A stretch of DNA of 64,000 nucleotides from assembly GCF_030272615.1 (NCBI RefSeq), contig NC_081410.1, positions 289,107,957 through 289,171,956 on the forward strand, written 5' to 3'. Source of the DNA: Cryptomeria japonica (taxonomy: Eukaryota; Streptophyta; Pinopsida; Cupressales; Cupressaceae). Both the position numbers and the translations under genes were made by a program. The notes beneath the pieces are model-generated. The model had not been told where the DNA came from, ran no database searches, and worked only from the letters and a program-made list of their open reading frames with translations. Numbering within the stretch: position 1 is the stretch's first letter; the number at the start of each line of letters is the position of its first letter. Positions 23,540-36,050 of the stretch are shown here, piece by piece.

Positions 23540-25272
23540 TCCTTGATATGATACATATTGGCAGGTTTTTGAAAGTGATGAGTAGATTGCTCTGTTTATT
23601 CAAAGCTCAGGAGAATTTGTCGGCCACCTACAACCCAGGGTTAAAGAGGCCTACGGAGACCAGATTATCCAGATAAAATCCAACAAGCTCCTTAATGGTC
23701 TGATCACCTTGGAGAATTTGTTTGATCATGAGGATGTTAAGAAGGATAAGAAAAAGCTCATAGTGGACAAAGGAGATTACACTGAAATGTCAGTGGGACG
23801 CGGAAGAATCCTCAAAGTGGGCAAAGGTGTTTCCTCTGAAGACAGGGCGAAATTGGCTTGATACTATGATGAATATGAAGGCATCATGGCTTGGTCTTAT
23901 GATGATTTAAAAGGTTACGATCCCAACATCATTCAGCACACCATCAAATTCACAAATGAAGCTAAGCTAGTCCGACAAAAATAGAGACCTGTTAATTCCA
24001 AGATTGAATCCCTCATGGCTCAGGAGTTGAAGAAATTGATCAAGCCAAGGATTATTTATCCTATAAAACACAGTACATGGGTATCCAATCTAGTCCTCAT
24101 GAGGAAAAAGAATGGGGACATTCGACTCTATGTGGACTTCCGGGACCTAAATCGAGCATCGCTCAAAGATCATTATCCTTTGTCGTCAATGGAGCAATTA
24201 TTAAGCATTGTAGCTAGATCAAAAATGTTTCTATGCTCAATGGTTTCTCAAGATACAATCAGGTAATTGTCAAAATGGAGGATCAACACAAGACCACTTT
24301 TACCACCAAGTAAGGAACATTTGCATATCAAAAGATGCCCTTCGGCTTGTCAAATGCTAGGGTCACTTTCCAAAGGGCCATGGATTTGGCTTTCAAAGAG
24401 CTAATAAATAAGATTATCTTAATATATTTAGATGACCTAACCATGTTTTCTAAACACCAAGAGGATCATTTTGATCATCTTGAGTTAGTCCTGCAAAAAT
24501 GTCTAGAATTTGGAATCTCCTTGAACCCAAAAAAGTGTGTTTTCGGGGTTCCCCAAGGGAAGTTGCTGGGACATATAGTTTCTGAAGAAGGCATCTCCAT
24601 TGACCCTGACCAAGTCAAGGCTATTAAAGAGCTTCCCCTTCCAGTCAACAAAAAGGGAGTGCAGTCATTTTTGGGAAAAGTTAATTTTGTCAGTCGTTTC
24701 ATTTCTGACTTCACTGGGATAATAAGACCTATCACCTTCATGCTTAAGAAGGATGTACATTTCAAATGGACTGCTGAAGCCAAAAATTCCTTCGATCAAA
24801 TAAATCATGCCATCTATTTGGCCCTAGTATTTTCTAATCCAGACATGTCGAAAGATTTCATAATGTATGTCTATTCCAGTCAGCATAGTATCACCATAGT
24901 GCTAACTCAAAAAGACACCCAAAAAGGAGGAGAGCACCCTATTGCCTTCCATTCAAAAAATCTCAAAGATTATAAGCTTTGCTATAACTTTGTTGAAAAA
25001 CAAGCCTTAGCTACCATAACAGGACTGAAAAATTCTAGCATTTCATTGCCTGCAACAAAACCACAGTGTATGTAGCTCACCCCGTAGTAAGAGAATACAT
25101 TATGGAGGGTGACATCATAGAAAAAAGAGCAAATTGGATCACTAAGATCCTAGAATATGATGTTGACATCAAGCCCACAAATCTGGTCTGTGGGAGAGGT
25201 TTATGTGAGTATATAGTGCAGGATGGTGAATCCCGTGTTTATGCCCGACACCCCCAACGGAAATTGGATTGA
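23540..25272 (+). pseudogene. Element C reverse transcriptase and degenerate gypsy RNase H
   Basis: The linker WQVFESDE (about 23,560) matches copy A. RT motifs: RKKNGDIRLYVDFRDLN (about 24,105-24,155), MPFGLSNARVTFQRAMD (24,335), YLDD box with acids at 24,431-24,436. The first catalytic Asp is Asn in SMLNGFSRYN (24,239-24,241). Thumb motif GKVNFVSRFI is near 24,676. In the gRH the first catalytic Asp is Tyr (MYVYSS, 24,872-24,874). Frameshifts occur near 23,540, 24,225 and 25,065; a TAG at 23,983 and a TAA at 24,311 also break it. Not functional. Confidence 0.85.
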
Positions 25273-26515
25273 CAAAAGAAAAAAATTCATGAAGATAGGG
25301 ACCTTTCCCAAAAATCTCCCCCCAGCCAAGAGGAGATTCTACCGACTCCAAAACATCAGTTTTCACCTCATAAATGAAATTCTTTTCAAAAGAAATTTTG
25401 ATGGAGTTCTACTTTGATGTGTAGATCAAGGCCAAGCTGATAAAATTCTCCAAGAATTTCACTACAGCCCCTCAGGAGGTCATTTCTCCGCACCTACAAC
25501 CACGATCAAAATTACTCAAGCCAGATACTTTTGGCCATCCATGTTCAAAGATGTACACACTCCAGTAAGATGATGTAAAGAATGCCAATACTACACGGGG
25601 AGGGGTAAGAAAGAAGCCATGCTACTCAGGCCTGTGTCAGTTGAAGAACCTTTTGCTCAATGGGGACTCGATTTTGTTAGGATGATCAATCATCCAAGCT
25701 CCACCAGACATAGATAGATCTTGACCACCACAAACTATTTCACCAGATGGTCTAAAGCCGCCCCCCTATGAAATTCATCTGAAAATGAGGTGTTATCTTT
25801 CCTGGAAGATCTGACTTGCCCATACGGTCCCCCAAAAACCATTATATCTGATAATGCTCGTGCATTCACTGGCTCGCGGATCACACAGTTCGCTCTTAGC
25901 CAAGGTATTTATCTCAAAACCTCCTCTAACTATTACCCCCAAGGGAATAGTCTGGCAGAATCTACTAACAAAAACCTAATCTGACTTATCAAGAGAATAG
26001 GCATGGAATATAAGAGGGAGTGGCACCATCACCTGAGGAGTGTATTATGGGCCGACCGCATAACACCCAAGCAGATTCTCAAGAATTCCCCATACAAGCT
26101 AGTATATGGGAAAGACACATTTTTTCCTCTATCACTAGAGATTATGGCATTACAGTTGCTAAAATCTATGGATATCACCGAAAATGGCTCAATGGCTGTA
26201 AGGCTAGCAGAGATTATGGAGTTAGAGGAAGCGAGGGAGGCCACCTTCATAGCTCTCCAGGATAGGCAAGAAGTCGTAAAAAGGTGGTTTGATAGTAAAA
26301 AGAGTTTTGATGTTATATTCACCCTCGGAGACCTTGTTCTAAAGTACAATGAGAGAATGGTGAAGCCAGGTCAGCACACCATGTTTGACTACCTATGGGA
26401 GGGTCCTTTCCGCATCATAGGATGTAAAGGTTTCAATTCCTTTGAGTTAGAAGACATGAATGGAGACTCCCTCTCCATTTTGGTTAATGGTTTTCATCTT
26501 AAGCCTTATTATTAA
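25273..26515 (+). pseudogene. Element C integrase
   Basis: HHCC finger with His near 25,459 and 25,480 and CysXXCys near 25,576-25,588, interrupted by a TGA at about 25,573. Catalytic triad complete: Asp in WGLDFV (about 25,668), Asp in SDNARAF (about 25,851) and Glu in LAESTNK (about 25,956). C-terminal GPF-type module YLWEGPFRI near 26,390. Stops at 25,418 and 25,982 break it; 26,003-26,515 is open to the natural TAA. No chromodomain. Confidence 0.85.
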
Positions 26516-26669
26516 GGGTCCTTTCCCCTTTTCCATGTAAATAGTGTATATTATGGGCATATGTGTGGTGTGTATTTATTTTAATTATTTTCAGCTCAGC
26601 AAGCATCAGGAAAGAGAGACTAGATAAAGAAAAAGAAAAATCATTATATTAAGTCTTTCTTGTATACTG

Positions 26670-27422
26670 TTACAAAATGTACGAGCCCTTGGCCTCTCTC
26701 TTGTTTACATCTATCAGTTTCAAGAGCAAGTCGTGCTTTGCTAAGGCTTCTCAAAGGCTAGTCTCAGTATCTTCCTCTTCAATATCGGAGTCCCCTTCTT
26801 CTCCTAGCCATTCTGAACCAGAAGAACTCTCAGGCTCCCCATGCATGAATATAACCACCAGGTTAGGAGGCTGATTAGGCAATAGGACTCTTGGGAAGAT
26901 ATAGTCCCTGAAGCCTATATACCATTCCGTGCCTTTTGGAATAGGGACTATCATATGCACTCATAGAAGAAACTTTGTAGCTAGCTCGACATGGTACCTG
27001 TGGGAGGACAATGACATGGTTTTCAAGCCATTCATAAATGGATGCCACCTCACTTCTTTATTCTGAAAGATGAAGTGCTCTAAGTCAGATGCCATAGGGA
27101 GTCTGAGGAAAGGTACATGATACACAACTACATCTTCAAGGCCTCCTAGATAGTCTAAAGGAAAGAGGGTTTGCGTCAGCTACATTGTTAGTAGCCTAGA
27201 TTGGCCATAGTCCAACAGAGAAGCCATGAAGCACGAGAAAATATCTGTATTCACCCGGTATCGGTTTGGATTACCAATGAAATCTTCCCCAAGTACCCAT
27301 TTGATGGCAGCAATTATTAATGGATTTTTCCTTCTTGTCATCCCTTGTAGTTTCTGGTCTGATATATTCCCTAGGAAAGTGACTTGCGCCCTTCTGCTGA
27401 TGAGCCAAACTGGAGTATCCAT
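26670..27422 (-). pseudogene. Element C antisense ORF of unknown function
   Basis: On the minus strand an ATG at 27,422 (MDTPVWLISRRAQ) opens one frame of about 250 codons running towards integrase, with stops only at 27,180, at about 26,964 and at 26,751. Its downstream part is strongly acidic (GEEGDSDIEEEDTE, about 26,760-26,805). A canonical TATAAATA box lies about 60 bp upstream. Some Tat elements (Grande-like) carry antisense ORFs in this 3' region, which supports a real gene. No domain recognised. Alternatively a captured host fragment. Confidence 0.55.
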
Positions 27423-28055
27423 TTCTTCAGAAACTCCATCATTATAGCTCGCATTGTGATGAAAGAATGTTTAAAAAGACATATTTATAGCAAAAATATT
27501 GGCAGGTAAGTAATTGGCAACTTGAGCTCACCCTTATCCCATTTAAATGTCTCTGTCATGCCTCTATTAATTCATGTCCTGTGAATGAGATTATTTCCAA
27601 GATATTGGCATCTAGTTAGTCACTTCGAAAAGAAGAATGGATGGAAACAAAGAGCCATACGTACTTTCAAGTATGTCCCCCTTAAATGAGCCCGCTCTGC
27701 CAGCCTGTTTCAACTCACGTGGCCATTATTCCTAGCTGATCTTCTTGATCAAAGAAAGATTTGGCCCAAGGTACTTTTCCTGAGGAATGCCAACACAACC
27801 AAGTAGGTTTTTTTGGAAAGTGGGAATGATGGCTCCCCTCATTCATAGAGGTTTATTGTAACAACATTTTGAGCTGGTGCGCATGTCAACGGAGCCTTAA
27901 CTTTTGCGAAAAACAAAGCATGTCATGCATTTAAAAGCTCAAAGGTTCTCCTGGTTATCAATCTGTTCATTTTGTTGCCAAGGAGTTAGGCCAGAGGATG
28001 ACGTGTAGGTTTCCATTCTCTATCTCGGGTCTGATAGCAGTCCTCTAAAGGCTGA
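27423..28055. other. Divergent spacer between antisense and sense ORFs of C
   Basis: 633 bp with no long frame, lying between two ORFs that point away from each other, so it may act as a two-way promoter. It holds the minus-strand TATA box at 27,482-27,490. No clear plus-strand TATA was found. Confidence 0.45.
27482..27490 (-). promoter_or_regulatory. TATA box upstream of the C antisense ORF
   Basis: Minus strand reads GCTATAAATATG. It lies 60 bp before the ATG at 27,422, giving room for a ~30-base leader if transcription starts 30 bp downstream. Confidence 0.5.
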
Positions 28056-31000
28056 ATGTCTGCCTTGATGGATTCAGAGGCTTCGTCCATAAAAGCTGCT
28101 CCTAGAGGTTTCTGGGTTGATATTTTCGAGGAACTATCTTACTCCTCTCATGCCATCCCACCAAAGAAGGATTATCCAAAGACAAAGGCCAAAAAGAAAA
28201 TGACGACCCGGAACCCGTCGGTTGTTCTAGATTTCTTAGAAAATATTTATGAGCCTGAGATCTGAAAGTAGCCCAAAAACCTTAGAGATGCTACTTGTTC
28301 GAGGATGTTGCATCACAGAAATGATCCTCATTCCATCGTGGTGCATTTCTAGAAGAGTGGTGCTCCCCAATCTTTGGTCCCCATAGTTCCCTACTATCCT
28401 AAACTCGTAGCCACCTGTGCAGAGGTTTTTGATCCTACCTCATTTTCTGTTAGCAGCTCGCACTTGAAACTAATCATTATCTCTGGAGGCCATTAGGGAA
28501 ATGCTATGCTCCCCAATCTTGGAGAATACTGAGGTTTTCTCAGAGAGATCCATGGAGGAATTCTAGAGAACTAGGAGAGATGCGTTAACTTTCTATTAGA
28601 ATACCCTCAACCGGAGTGTGTCAGTAGGGCCTCCAAAGTTTCCTTTGTCATACAATAATCTAAAACAAGATGACCTCAGAGATATTTCATCTACCCTAGC
28701 TTGGCTATGTGGTTATGATAGCGACCGAAATATCACAGCATCCATGATGGGCTTTCTTTTCAAATGTAGGAAGCAAAGGGAACCTTTCCACTTTGACTTC
28801 TCCATGACTATCGCTAAGGCCACGGCCAAGCAGTTATCTGAGTTCCAACAGTTGCGATGTTTTAGGTTCTCTTCAGTATTGGTGCACCTGCTTCTGCATC
28901 AGAATGGAGCCTTTTTCATATAGTTCATGCGCTTGGCCACTTTCAATGAGGTGGAAAGTGTATTGCCAGTGTCTTGTTGGATGCCTCTATTGCTGGCCTC
29001 TTATGACTCCTATCAATTTTCTGATTTGTTCTTGGCTCTTGTACTCAAGGGTTTTGGAGTAATCCCCAATGAGCCTCTCACCCATTTCTCACAAGTCCAA
29101 ATGAACTGGATGCAGAATGAACACCCTCCTTGCGACTGGTTCATGGGCCTGGATTTCTCTTTCATCCACGTACATGGTTAATCTGAAGAGTCGTTCTAGC
29201 TACCTACTCACATGACTGACAGAACCCTAGCTCTAGAAATGGCAAGGCAGTTGGCAAGAATCAAGCAAGCAATTGGAGTTGGGAAGCATGATACTTCCAT
29301 CATAGAGGATAACAAGGCCATTGACCTAATTATCCTATTAAGAAGAAAAGTAGCTGAGGAAACCCTAACTTCAAAGTTGGTGCAGCTGGGTTTTGTGGTA
29401 ATTGATAACCTTTGGAGTTAGGACCCTAATGGCTACTTAAAAAAAAGGAAAAAGACTATGAGGTATGAGCCTCGAGACTCATGGGCAGAACATACCAACC
29501 CCCGGGTTGATGACCCAAGCAAATATGTGGGTCCTGACAATTTTCCTTTTTTGGATCGCCCCTCGTGGTTAAAATTTTATACCCCAGTGCAAATATTCAA
29601 CCCCGCAAAGCCAATTCCTTGGGCATTGTTAGAAGGCATGAAAACTTTATCCTGGCCCAAAAGGAAAAGGGAAAATTTTTGGGTCTATCGTTAGAAAGTG
29701 AATCAGCTTAGAACTAGCCTTGGAAACACACCCCTAGACGAGCATTTCGAGCAGGAATGGAGTAAGGTAAATAAATCTAACGATGAGATAGGTGATAGCT
29801 CCTCGTGTGGGGACTCATCTCCTAAGATACTACTCAGCAAGAAGTTGAGATTATAAGTACCAAAAGGAAGGAGCTAGAGCTAGAAATCTCTCCTTCTCTA
29901 GATAGTGCAACTCACAGACCTTGTTCGCAGTCTAGTAAGAGGCGGTCTGAGAAGCAGTCCTCTATGGCCCCCCCAAAGAAGAAGCCATATCTCAGTGGGT
30001 CAGAAGAGATTGCACCTAATACATCAACAACAACATCAATAGATCCTCAGCCACTGTAGCCTTTAGCCGATTAGGTACGTCCCTTTTTCCCTTCTTCCCA
30101 TTCGCCGAATGTTCTTGCAGCTACACTCATGCCTATCATGCAAACCTCAGTCCCTACTGCTCTTACATTGGCCTCGATGGGTATGACGATTAATCCCCAA
30201 GACGTACTCACATAGACTTCTGCTCCTCTCCTAGCCAGAAGCCTCATACCTACAACCTTTCAGTCACCCACATTAGAAGTGGTCCCTATGTCGCGTAGGC
30301 TAGGTTTTGAAGAGTTTTCCCCCAAGAGTATGGCTGCGGTGTTCGCCAGTTCCTTCCCATTAGTGGGTTCCCCTTTTGTCCTATTATTTTTCCTGATGGC
30401 AGTGACTCATCCGGTCCAATCCTCTTTCGCTGCCCCTTTTTCGCATTTCCCTTTCGCTATCCCTCTTTGTGCAGTTTTTGCAGGTCAAGCCATCGATCAC
30501 GAGGATAGTTTCCAACAGCAGGTTGTTTATGATCGAACCATTGGTTTGAATAAGGCAGATAAGAGGAAGGAGAAGGAAGGTGCTCATTGCACTTGTCCTC
30601 ACCTGCAGACCCATTTCAGCGAGCAAAGAGATTGCCTTTACTTTGCAAATCTAGTTCCCAAGGTTGATAAGCTAGAGTCCTAGATGAGGCCCGATGATTA
30701 TGAGTTACAAGCAATGGGCGTTAGTCTCCAAAGTGCCACGACATCCGACAAGGTTGGAATGATGGAAGAAACTTATAAAGTAGTGTCCACAAACTTTATT
30801 AAGAAGAGTCATCATTTAGAAAAGCTCCAAGTAGAAAACACTAGCCTCCACGATTCCCTTTCTCAGCAAAGGAAGGAAGATAAAGTTCAAGTATTAGAGA
30901 TCAATCATCTGCAAAGTCTGCTAGCTCAAGCCAATACAGGAAAAGGAAAGTTGCAATCAGCCCTTAACAGCATCAGTTCTCAACTAAAAGGTCGGGAAGT

Positions 31001-32153
31001 GACAAGAAATGTAGCCCTGAAGGAATCGCAAGATAAAGACTCTGAGATACAACGACTGAAGGCCACTTCTAGGGATGTCACCCAGGTTCAGATGCAATTG
31101 CGTGAAGAAATCCTTCTCAAAGAAGGTTATGCCCATCAACTGAGTGAAGCCCAGGTATCCCAGATGGATGAGAGGATGACTTTCAAAGCCAAAATGAAAG
31201 AAAAAGAAGCAAGTCTCAAGAAATCTGGTAAGCATGTTTCAGAATTAGAGACTCTTCTGTAGAAGAAGCAGAATCATGCATTGCAGTTGCAACAGATCAT
31301 CAGGACCAGAGAAGAAAAAATCTTAGCCTTGGAAAATTAGGTGGCTATTGAGTAAAGTAAAATCCAGCATCTCCAATAGGAAACAGTTGGGAAAGATAAT
31401 GAGATATCTTGATTGATGAGCATCTCACCCCCTCAGCCGATTGCTCCAGACTTCTCCACCATGATGATGGAGCTGTATGTTTCTCATTGGGAAAAAGTAA
31501 AGTAGTTCTTCCCATCTTTGCAGTCGGTGTTAAGATTTCTCAATGATGTGCAATCCCTCTGTGCTGAGGCTGGGCACCTTATAAATAATTCTATGCTTAT
31601 CATCGGTCCAAAATTCCCAATAGCCCAGAATCTTATTCAGTTGCTTTATTCCGCTCTAGAGGAGGAGCTTAGGGAGAAAGGGATTGCAGATTGCTGATAA
31701 TCAATCAAAATGACTAATGTCTTCATAAATCGCCATAGGATAATTATGTAGGTATCAGCTACTCTAGTGCCTTTGCAATTTTCAGTACTAGACATTAAGC
31801 AGCATGTCGAGAAATTTGTTTCTCTAGGCTTACCTTCTCCTTTCCCTATGAATGGTTTTGTGCTACGGATTGAACAAGTATTGTAGTAGATCAAGATTTT
31901 GCAGTAGGACAGAGTTTTTCTGCAATGGCTAGGAAGCCCTATTTCAGTGAATGAGGTGGAAGGTCTTTTGCATCCTCTAGCCCAGCTCTCTGCTCTCCTG
32001 AACCAGGTCCAAGATGAACCTATATCACTGCCCTTGGATGAAGTAATTTTCTTGGAGAAATATTTCCAAGATTTGGAAGTGCAAGTTACGCTCTCAGAGG
32101 ATGAGTGGTTGCCCTTGTAGCAGGTTTTTGATCTTTTTCATCCCATTGTAGGT
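28056..32153 (+). pseudogene. Element C sense accessory ORF (same design as ORF1 of A/B/E)
   Basis: Decayed ORF of up to about 1,360 codons between integrase and 3' LTR, ending at TGA 32,151-32,153. A frameshift lies between 28,265 and 28,618 and another near 29,850; the last 2.3 kb stay in one frame. N-terminal part: LAWLCGYDSDRN (about 28,700) and a hydrophobic helix CFRFSSVLVHLLLHQN (about 28,858-28,908), then DWFMGLDFSFIHVHG (29,137-29,181). A basic linker KRRSEK...PPKKKPYL (about 29,940-29,990) resembles a nuclear signal. The 30,684-31,400 part is coiled coil. These features follow in the same order as in ORF1 of copies B and E. Function unknown. Confidence 0.65.
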
Positions 32154-32231
32154 TGAGGTCTAGTCTTCGAATCAGTAATTTTGGGTTCTTCTATTCTGCA
32201 GGCAGAATCGACCCTGATAGTCGCCAGGAAA

Positions 32232-33299
32232 TGTTCACCTTTATTTTCCCCGATGTAAGTTTCTTGGCGGGCTCGGTTGTGATCATTGTTTTTTTTAGCC
32301 AGCAGGGCTGAATGTGCATGACACTTGGTGGTCTGGCATTTCTCCCTTGGTTCGTCTTTAGCATCCAGTTTTTGAAGCAGCACGAGAGTGATAAATGACA
32401 ATGCTTACTGACTATTCTTCTGGGTGGACCCACTTATTTGCGCTTTGCAAGCAGTTCCTTGTAGTGGTCCCCTTTTCCGTAGTCCTTTCTCTTCTGACAG
32501 AATCTTTTCAGTTATGGGTAATCTCTAGGCCGTTAGAGGAAAAGGTTGAGTTGCAGAGTTTGTTTTGCTAGGTGCGGCCTGTATTGTGACACACCATGTT
32601 TTTCTGTTCAAAGGAGGTTGTGCCAGTTTTGGATTTTTAGGAGAGTTGTTTTTTGGAATGGTGGCCTATTTAAGGGTGGATTTCTCTGTCGCAAAGGAGG
32701 AAGAAAAAAATTTTAAAAAAAGGGATTTAAAAGCCGAAGAACAGTCTAATTTGCTAAGTAGGAGTTTTCTTTCATTTCCAGCCTTTAAAAACTATTTGGG
32801 TTTTGCTATAAGAAAATCATTCAGATTGTGTGTGTGGCCTTTATGATGTTTCTCTTGGCTTACTGTTAATAGTGTTTTCTGTGCTATTGTTGTTGAAAAT
32901 TCCGACAAACTTTGGGAGTATTTTATCTAAGACTTCACTAATTAAACTATGTTTTTCCATACTTGTTATCTAGTGAATGCGTGATGAATATGTCCTTTAT
33001 ATTTTCAAGCAAATTTGGTTGTAGTTTTGATTATTTCCTTGGCTCAGATGCTTACAAAAGTCACAAATATTCCTTGATTTCTGTTGGTTCATTTCCTCTT
33101 AATGATATGGCATATCACCTAAGTGTTTAGTATCTCATTTTTTAAAAAGTATTTGTTTCCTCTCCCTTTCCTTAAAACCCAAGGAAGAGTCAGCTTGTCA
33201 ATCTCAGAGGTTATTCAGTGTTCCTTTGCACGAGTTGGTCCCCCAACATTCAATTTCCCATAAGGTCGTTCATCCCCAAAGCCAAATTTAGAGTCAACA
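32232..33299 (+). repeat. 3' LTR of element C
   Basis: Matches 19,432-20,498. Preceded by the short purine stretch AGGAAA, a weak polypurine tract. TATA-like CTATTTAAGG at 32,665-32,674. Its end joins directly to the resumed protease of copy B (AGTACAGTG). Confidence 0.85.
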
Positions 33300-34420
33300 A
33301 GTACAGTGTATGGGAAGTGTTATTCTATGGATAACAGAGAAGTGCTAGTGATAGGTACAATGAAAGATGTTGAAGTAAAAATAGTAGCATTCCTTGAAGT
33401 AACATACAAGATGGATGTCATTGTAACTGACACTAAACCTCACTATGACATGTTATTGTCTGGATAGTGGGTTGCAGTAGTAGGTGGAAATGTTCAATTG
33501 GATCTCTCATATGCTACTATCCCAATTAATGGAAACCAAGTCAAATTGTATAGAGAACCACGTTCCCCTAGGGTAATTGAGAAAGTAGATCCTAGTATGT
33601 TCAACTGTATGATTGATATGGATCTTGACAATTTTAGAATACAACCAATTTTACCTCAATTGAAGAATATTGAATCTATTGTGACTAAATTGGAATCTCA
33701 ACAGCATGATTTGTGGCATATGTATTTTGATGGAGCTTTGTCTAAAGAAGGATCAAGAGCAGGAGTTCTCTCTGTGTCCCCATCAGGTATAACCTTCAAA
33801 TACTCCTTTTTGCTAGCCTTTCAGTGTACAAACAATACTGGTGAATATGAAGCCTTGTTATTGGAGCTTGAAGTTGAAAAAAGTCATGGCATTCAATTGT
33901 TAAAAGTGTTAGGAGACTCAGAATTGGTTGTTTCTCAGGTTAGAGCTAATTATGCATCTAAGAATGATAGACTAAAAAGATATAAGCATGCAGTATGGGA
34001 TGTGATCGAACATTTTAGTGCATTCTCTATTAATTGGATAGAGAGGTCAAAGAATATCATGGCTGATTTCTTAGCAAATGTTGCATTAAAGAATGATGAT
34101 GCAACACTAACCGGTATATCCACAGTTGAGATAAACGTTAGGCCTTCCATTCTTGACAATGTATATAATTGGTAAGTGTTTGTTGATGATGAAGATATTC
34201 TCATATTTATACAATGCATTAATGACTATGATGGACAAAAAATTGATTGCAATGCCTTGGTAGAAGTGGTTGAAAATAGAGAAATCGTGTTTGGAAATGA
34301 CCTAGTTTAGTTAGAAACTAATGAAATACCTAAAGGGTTGGTAGAACTGGAAGGTATGTTCAGTTACAATGACAGTCATCTGCATCAGCAATCAAACACT
34401 AAGCTAGATGAACTAGAGGA
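33300..34420 (+). pseudogene. Copy B protease remainder and aRH
   Basis: Resumes at the base after the break (A 6,004-6,008). TAG at 33,465-33,467 is at the same codon as in copy A. From 33,498 to 34,175 the frame is open and contains the whole aRH with Asp (MYFDGA, about 33,726), Glu (GEYEALLLELE), Asp (VLGDSELVV) and Asp (MADFLANVA, about 34,062). It is the best-preserved aRH of the window. Breaks after it: TAA at 34,173 and TAG near 34,308 where copy A has CAA and CAG. Confidence 0.85.
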
Positions 34421-36050
34421 AGTAAACTTGGGGACAAAATCATCCCCTAAGTTGGTGTATATTGGAAAAAATTTACCTCCTCATGTCAGAGTAAACCTTA
34501 TTAATTTATTAAAGAAATATATGCATGTTTTTTATTGGTCTTATGAAGATCTGAAGGCGTATAGACAAGATATGTTTCAACATGAAGTCCGTTTGCTTCC
34601 AGATGCTAAGCCTTTTAGACAAAAACAAAGACCTATCAACCCCCTGTTGGAATCTAAAATGCAACAAGAATTAACCAAGTTAAGGGAAGGAGGAATCATT
34701 AAGCCTATAAGGCATTAATCATGGGTCTAAAATTTGGTCCCAGTTAGAAAGAAGAATGGGGACATAAGACTCTGTTTTGATTTTAGAAACCTAAATGTTG
34801 CTTCCTTGAAAGACAATTACTCTTCTCCTAATATGGAAGCAATGTTGCAGAGAATAACTGGTTGTGACCTATTTTCTATGATGGATGGGTTCTCAGGGTA
34901 TAACCAGGTGTTAGTAAAATAATCTAAACAATTCAAAACTACTTTCAGCACCTCTTGGGGAACGTACGTGTATGTCAGAATGCCTTTTGGTTTGAAAAAT
35001 GTTGGAGCTACTTTTCAGAGGGCAATGGATGTAGCTTTCAAGGAATTCATCAATATTATCATGGTAGTATATCAAGATGATTTGACATGTTTCTCTAAAA
35101 AGGTGGATGACCATTGTGGGCACTTAGAAAAGGTTTTTAATAAAGCTCTGGAATTTGGTGTATCCTTACATTTGAAAAAGTGTCATTTTATTGTCACTGA
35201 AGGGAAGCTGCTTGGGCATATTGTCTCCAAAGAAGGGGTTAGAATAGACCCTGAAAGAATTGAAGCTATAAAAAATGTCCAAAGAGTGTTAAAGGTATCC
35301 AATCTTTCTTGGGCAAAGTAAATTTTGTTAGAAGATTTATTGCAAATTTTGTAGAGATAGTCAAGCCCATTGTTAAACTACTAAGAAGGATACAAAGTTC
35401 TGTTGGGATGAAGAAGCTTCAAAGGCTTTTGATGAAATAAAAAGAGCTATTCAGGAGGCACCAGTGTTGAAGTCCCTTGACTATAGTAAGCCTTTCTCTC
35501 TATTTTCTTTTGCTTCATGTCACACAGTGGCTGCAGTTCTTCTACGAAAGGATAATGAAGGATATAAACATCATATAGCTTTTTATAGCAAATGTTTACA
35601 GGCTACAGTGTTAAAGTATGAAATTATGGAGAAACAAGCATATGCTTTGGTCAAGGCTATTAAAGCATTTAGGCCATATCTTGTAAATGCATGAGTAATT
35701 GCTTATGTCCCACATGTGGCTATCAAAGATATTCTATCCCAGTCTGAGGTCACTGATAAAAGATGTAGATGGATAACCAGAATCTAGGAGTTTGATTTAG
35801 AGATTAAGATCACTAAATTGGTGAGAGGTTTAGGCCTGGATAAGCTGATGGTTGAATCAAACCTTCTTGATGTTGAAGTGAAGAATATTGAAATTGAGAA
35901 CATCTTGGTCACCAATATCGAGACACAACCCTGGTACTCAGAGATAGTACATTTTTTAAGGGATGCAACATTTTTAGAAGGAATGACCCATAACCAAATA
36001 AGAACATTGAAGTTGAAGTCATAAAAATATGTCCTCATTCAGGGTGATCT
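34421..36050 (+). pseudogene. Copy B reverse transcriptase and degenerate gypsy RNase H
   Basis: RT motifs RKKNGDIRLCFDFRNLN (about 34,745), SMMDGFSGYNQ with its catalytic Asp, and YQDD with acids near 35,076-35,081. TAA at 34,728-34,730 and 34,920-34,922 are shared with copy A. A short deletion near 35,278 shifts the frame. In the gRH the first catalytic Asp is again Phe (LFSFAS, 35,508-35,510). Confidence 0.85.

Larger units (their letters stand above)
19432..33299 (+). mobile_element. Element C: Tat-like gypsy retrotransposon nested in copy B
   Basis: Complete from LTR to LTR, 13.9 kb. LTRs of 1,067 and 1,068 bp start TGTTCACC and end AACA. Internal order: PBS, gag, protease, aRH, RT, gRH, integrase, antisense ORF, divergent spacer, long sense accessory ORF. 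The two flanks rejoin to one copy-A-like protease sequence, proving insertion into B. LTRs differ clearly, roughly one base in 10-15 in the first part by eye, so insertion is old. No clean 5-bp target duplication is seen. Confidence 0.9.
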
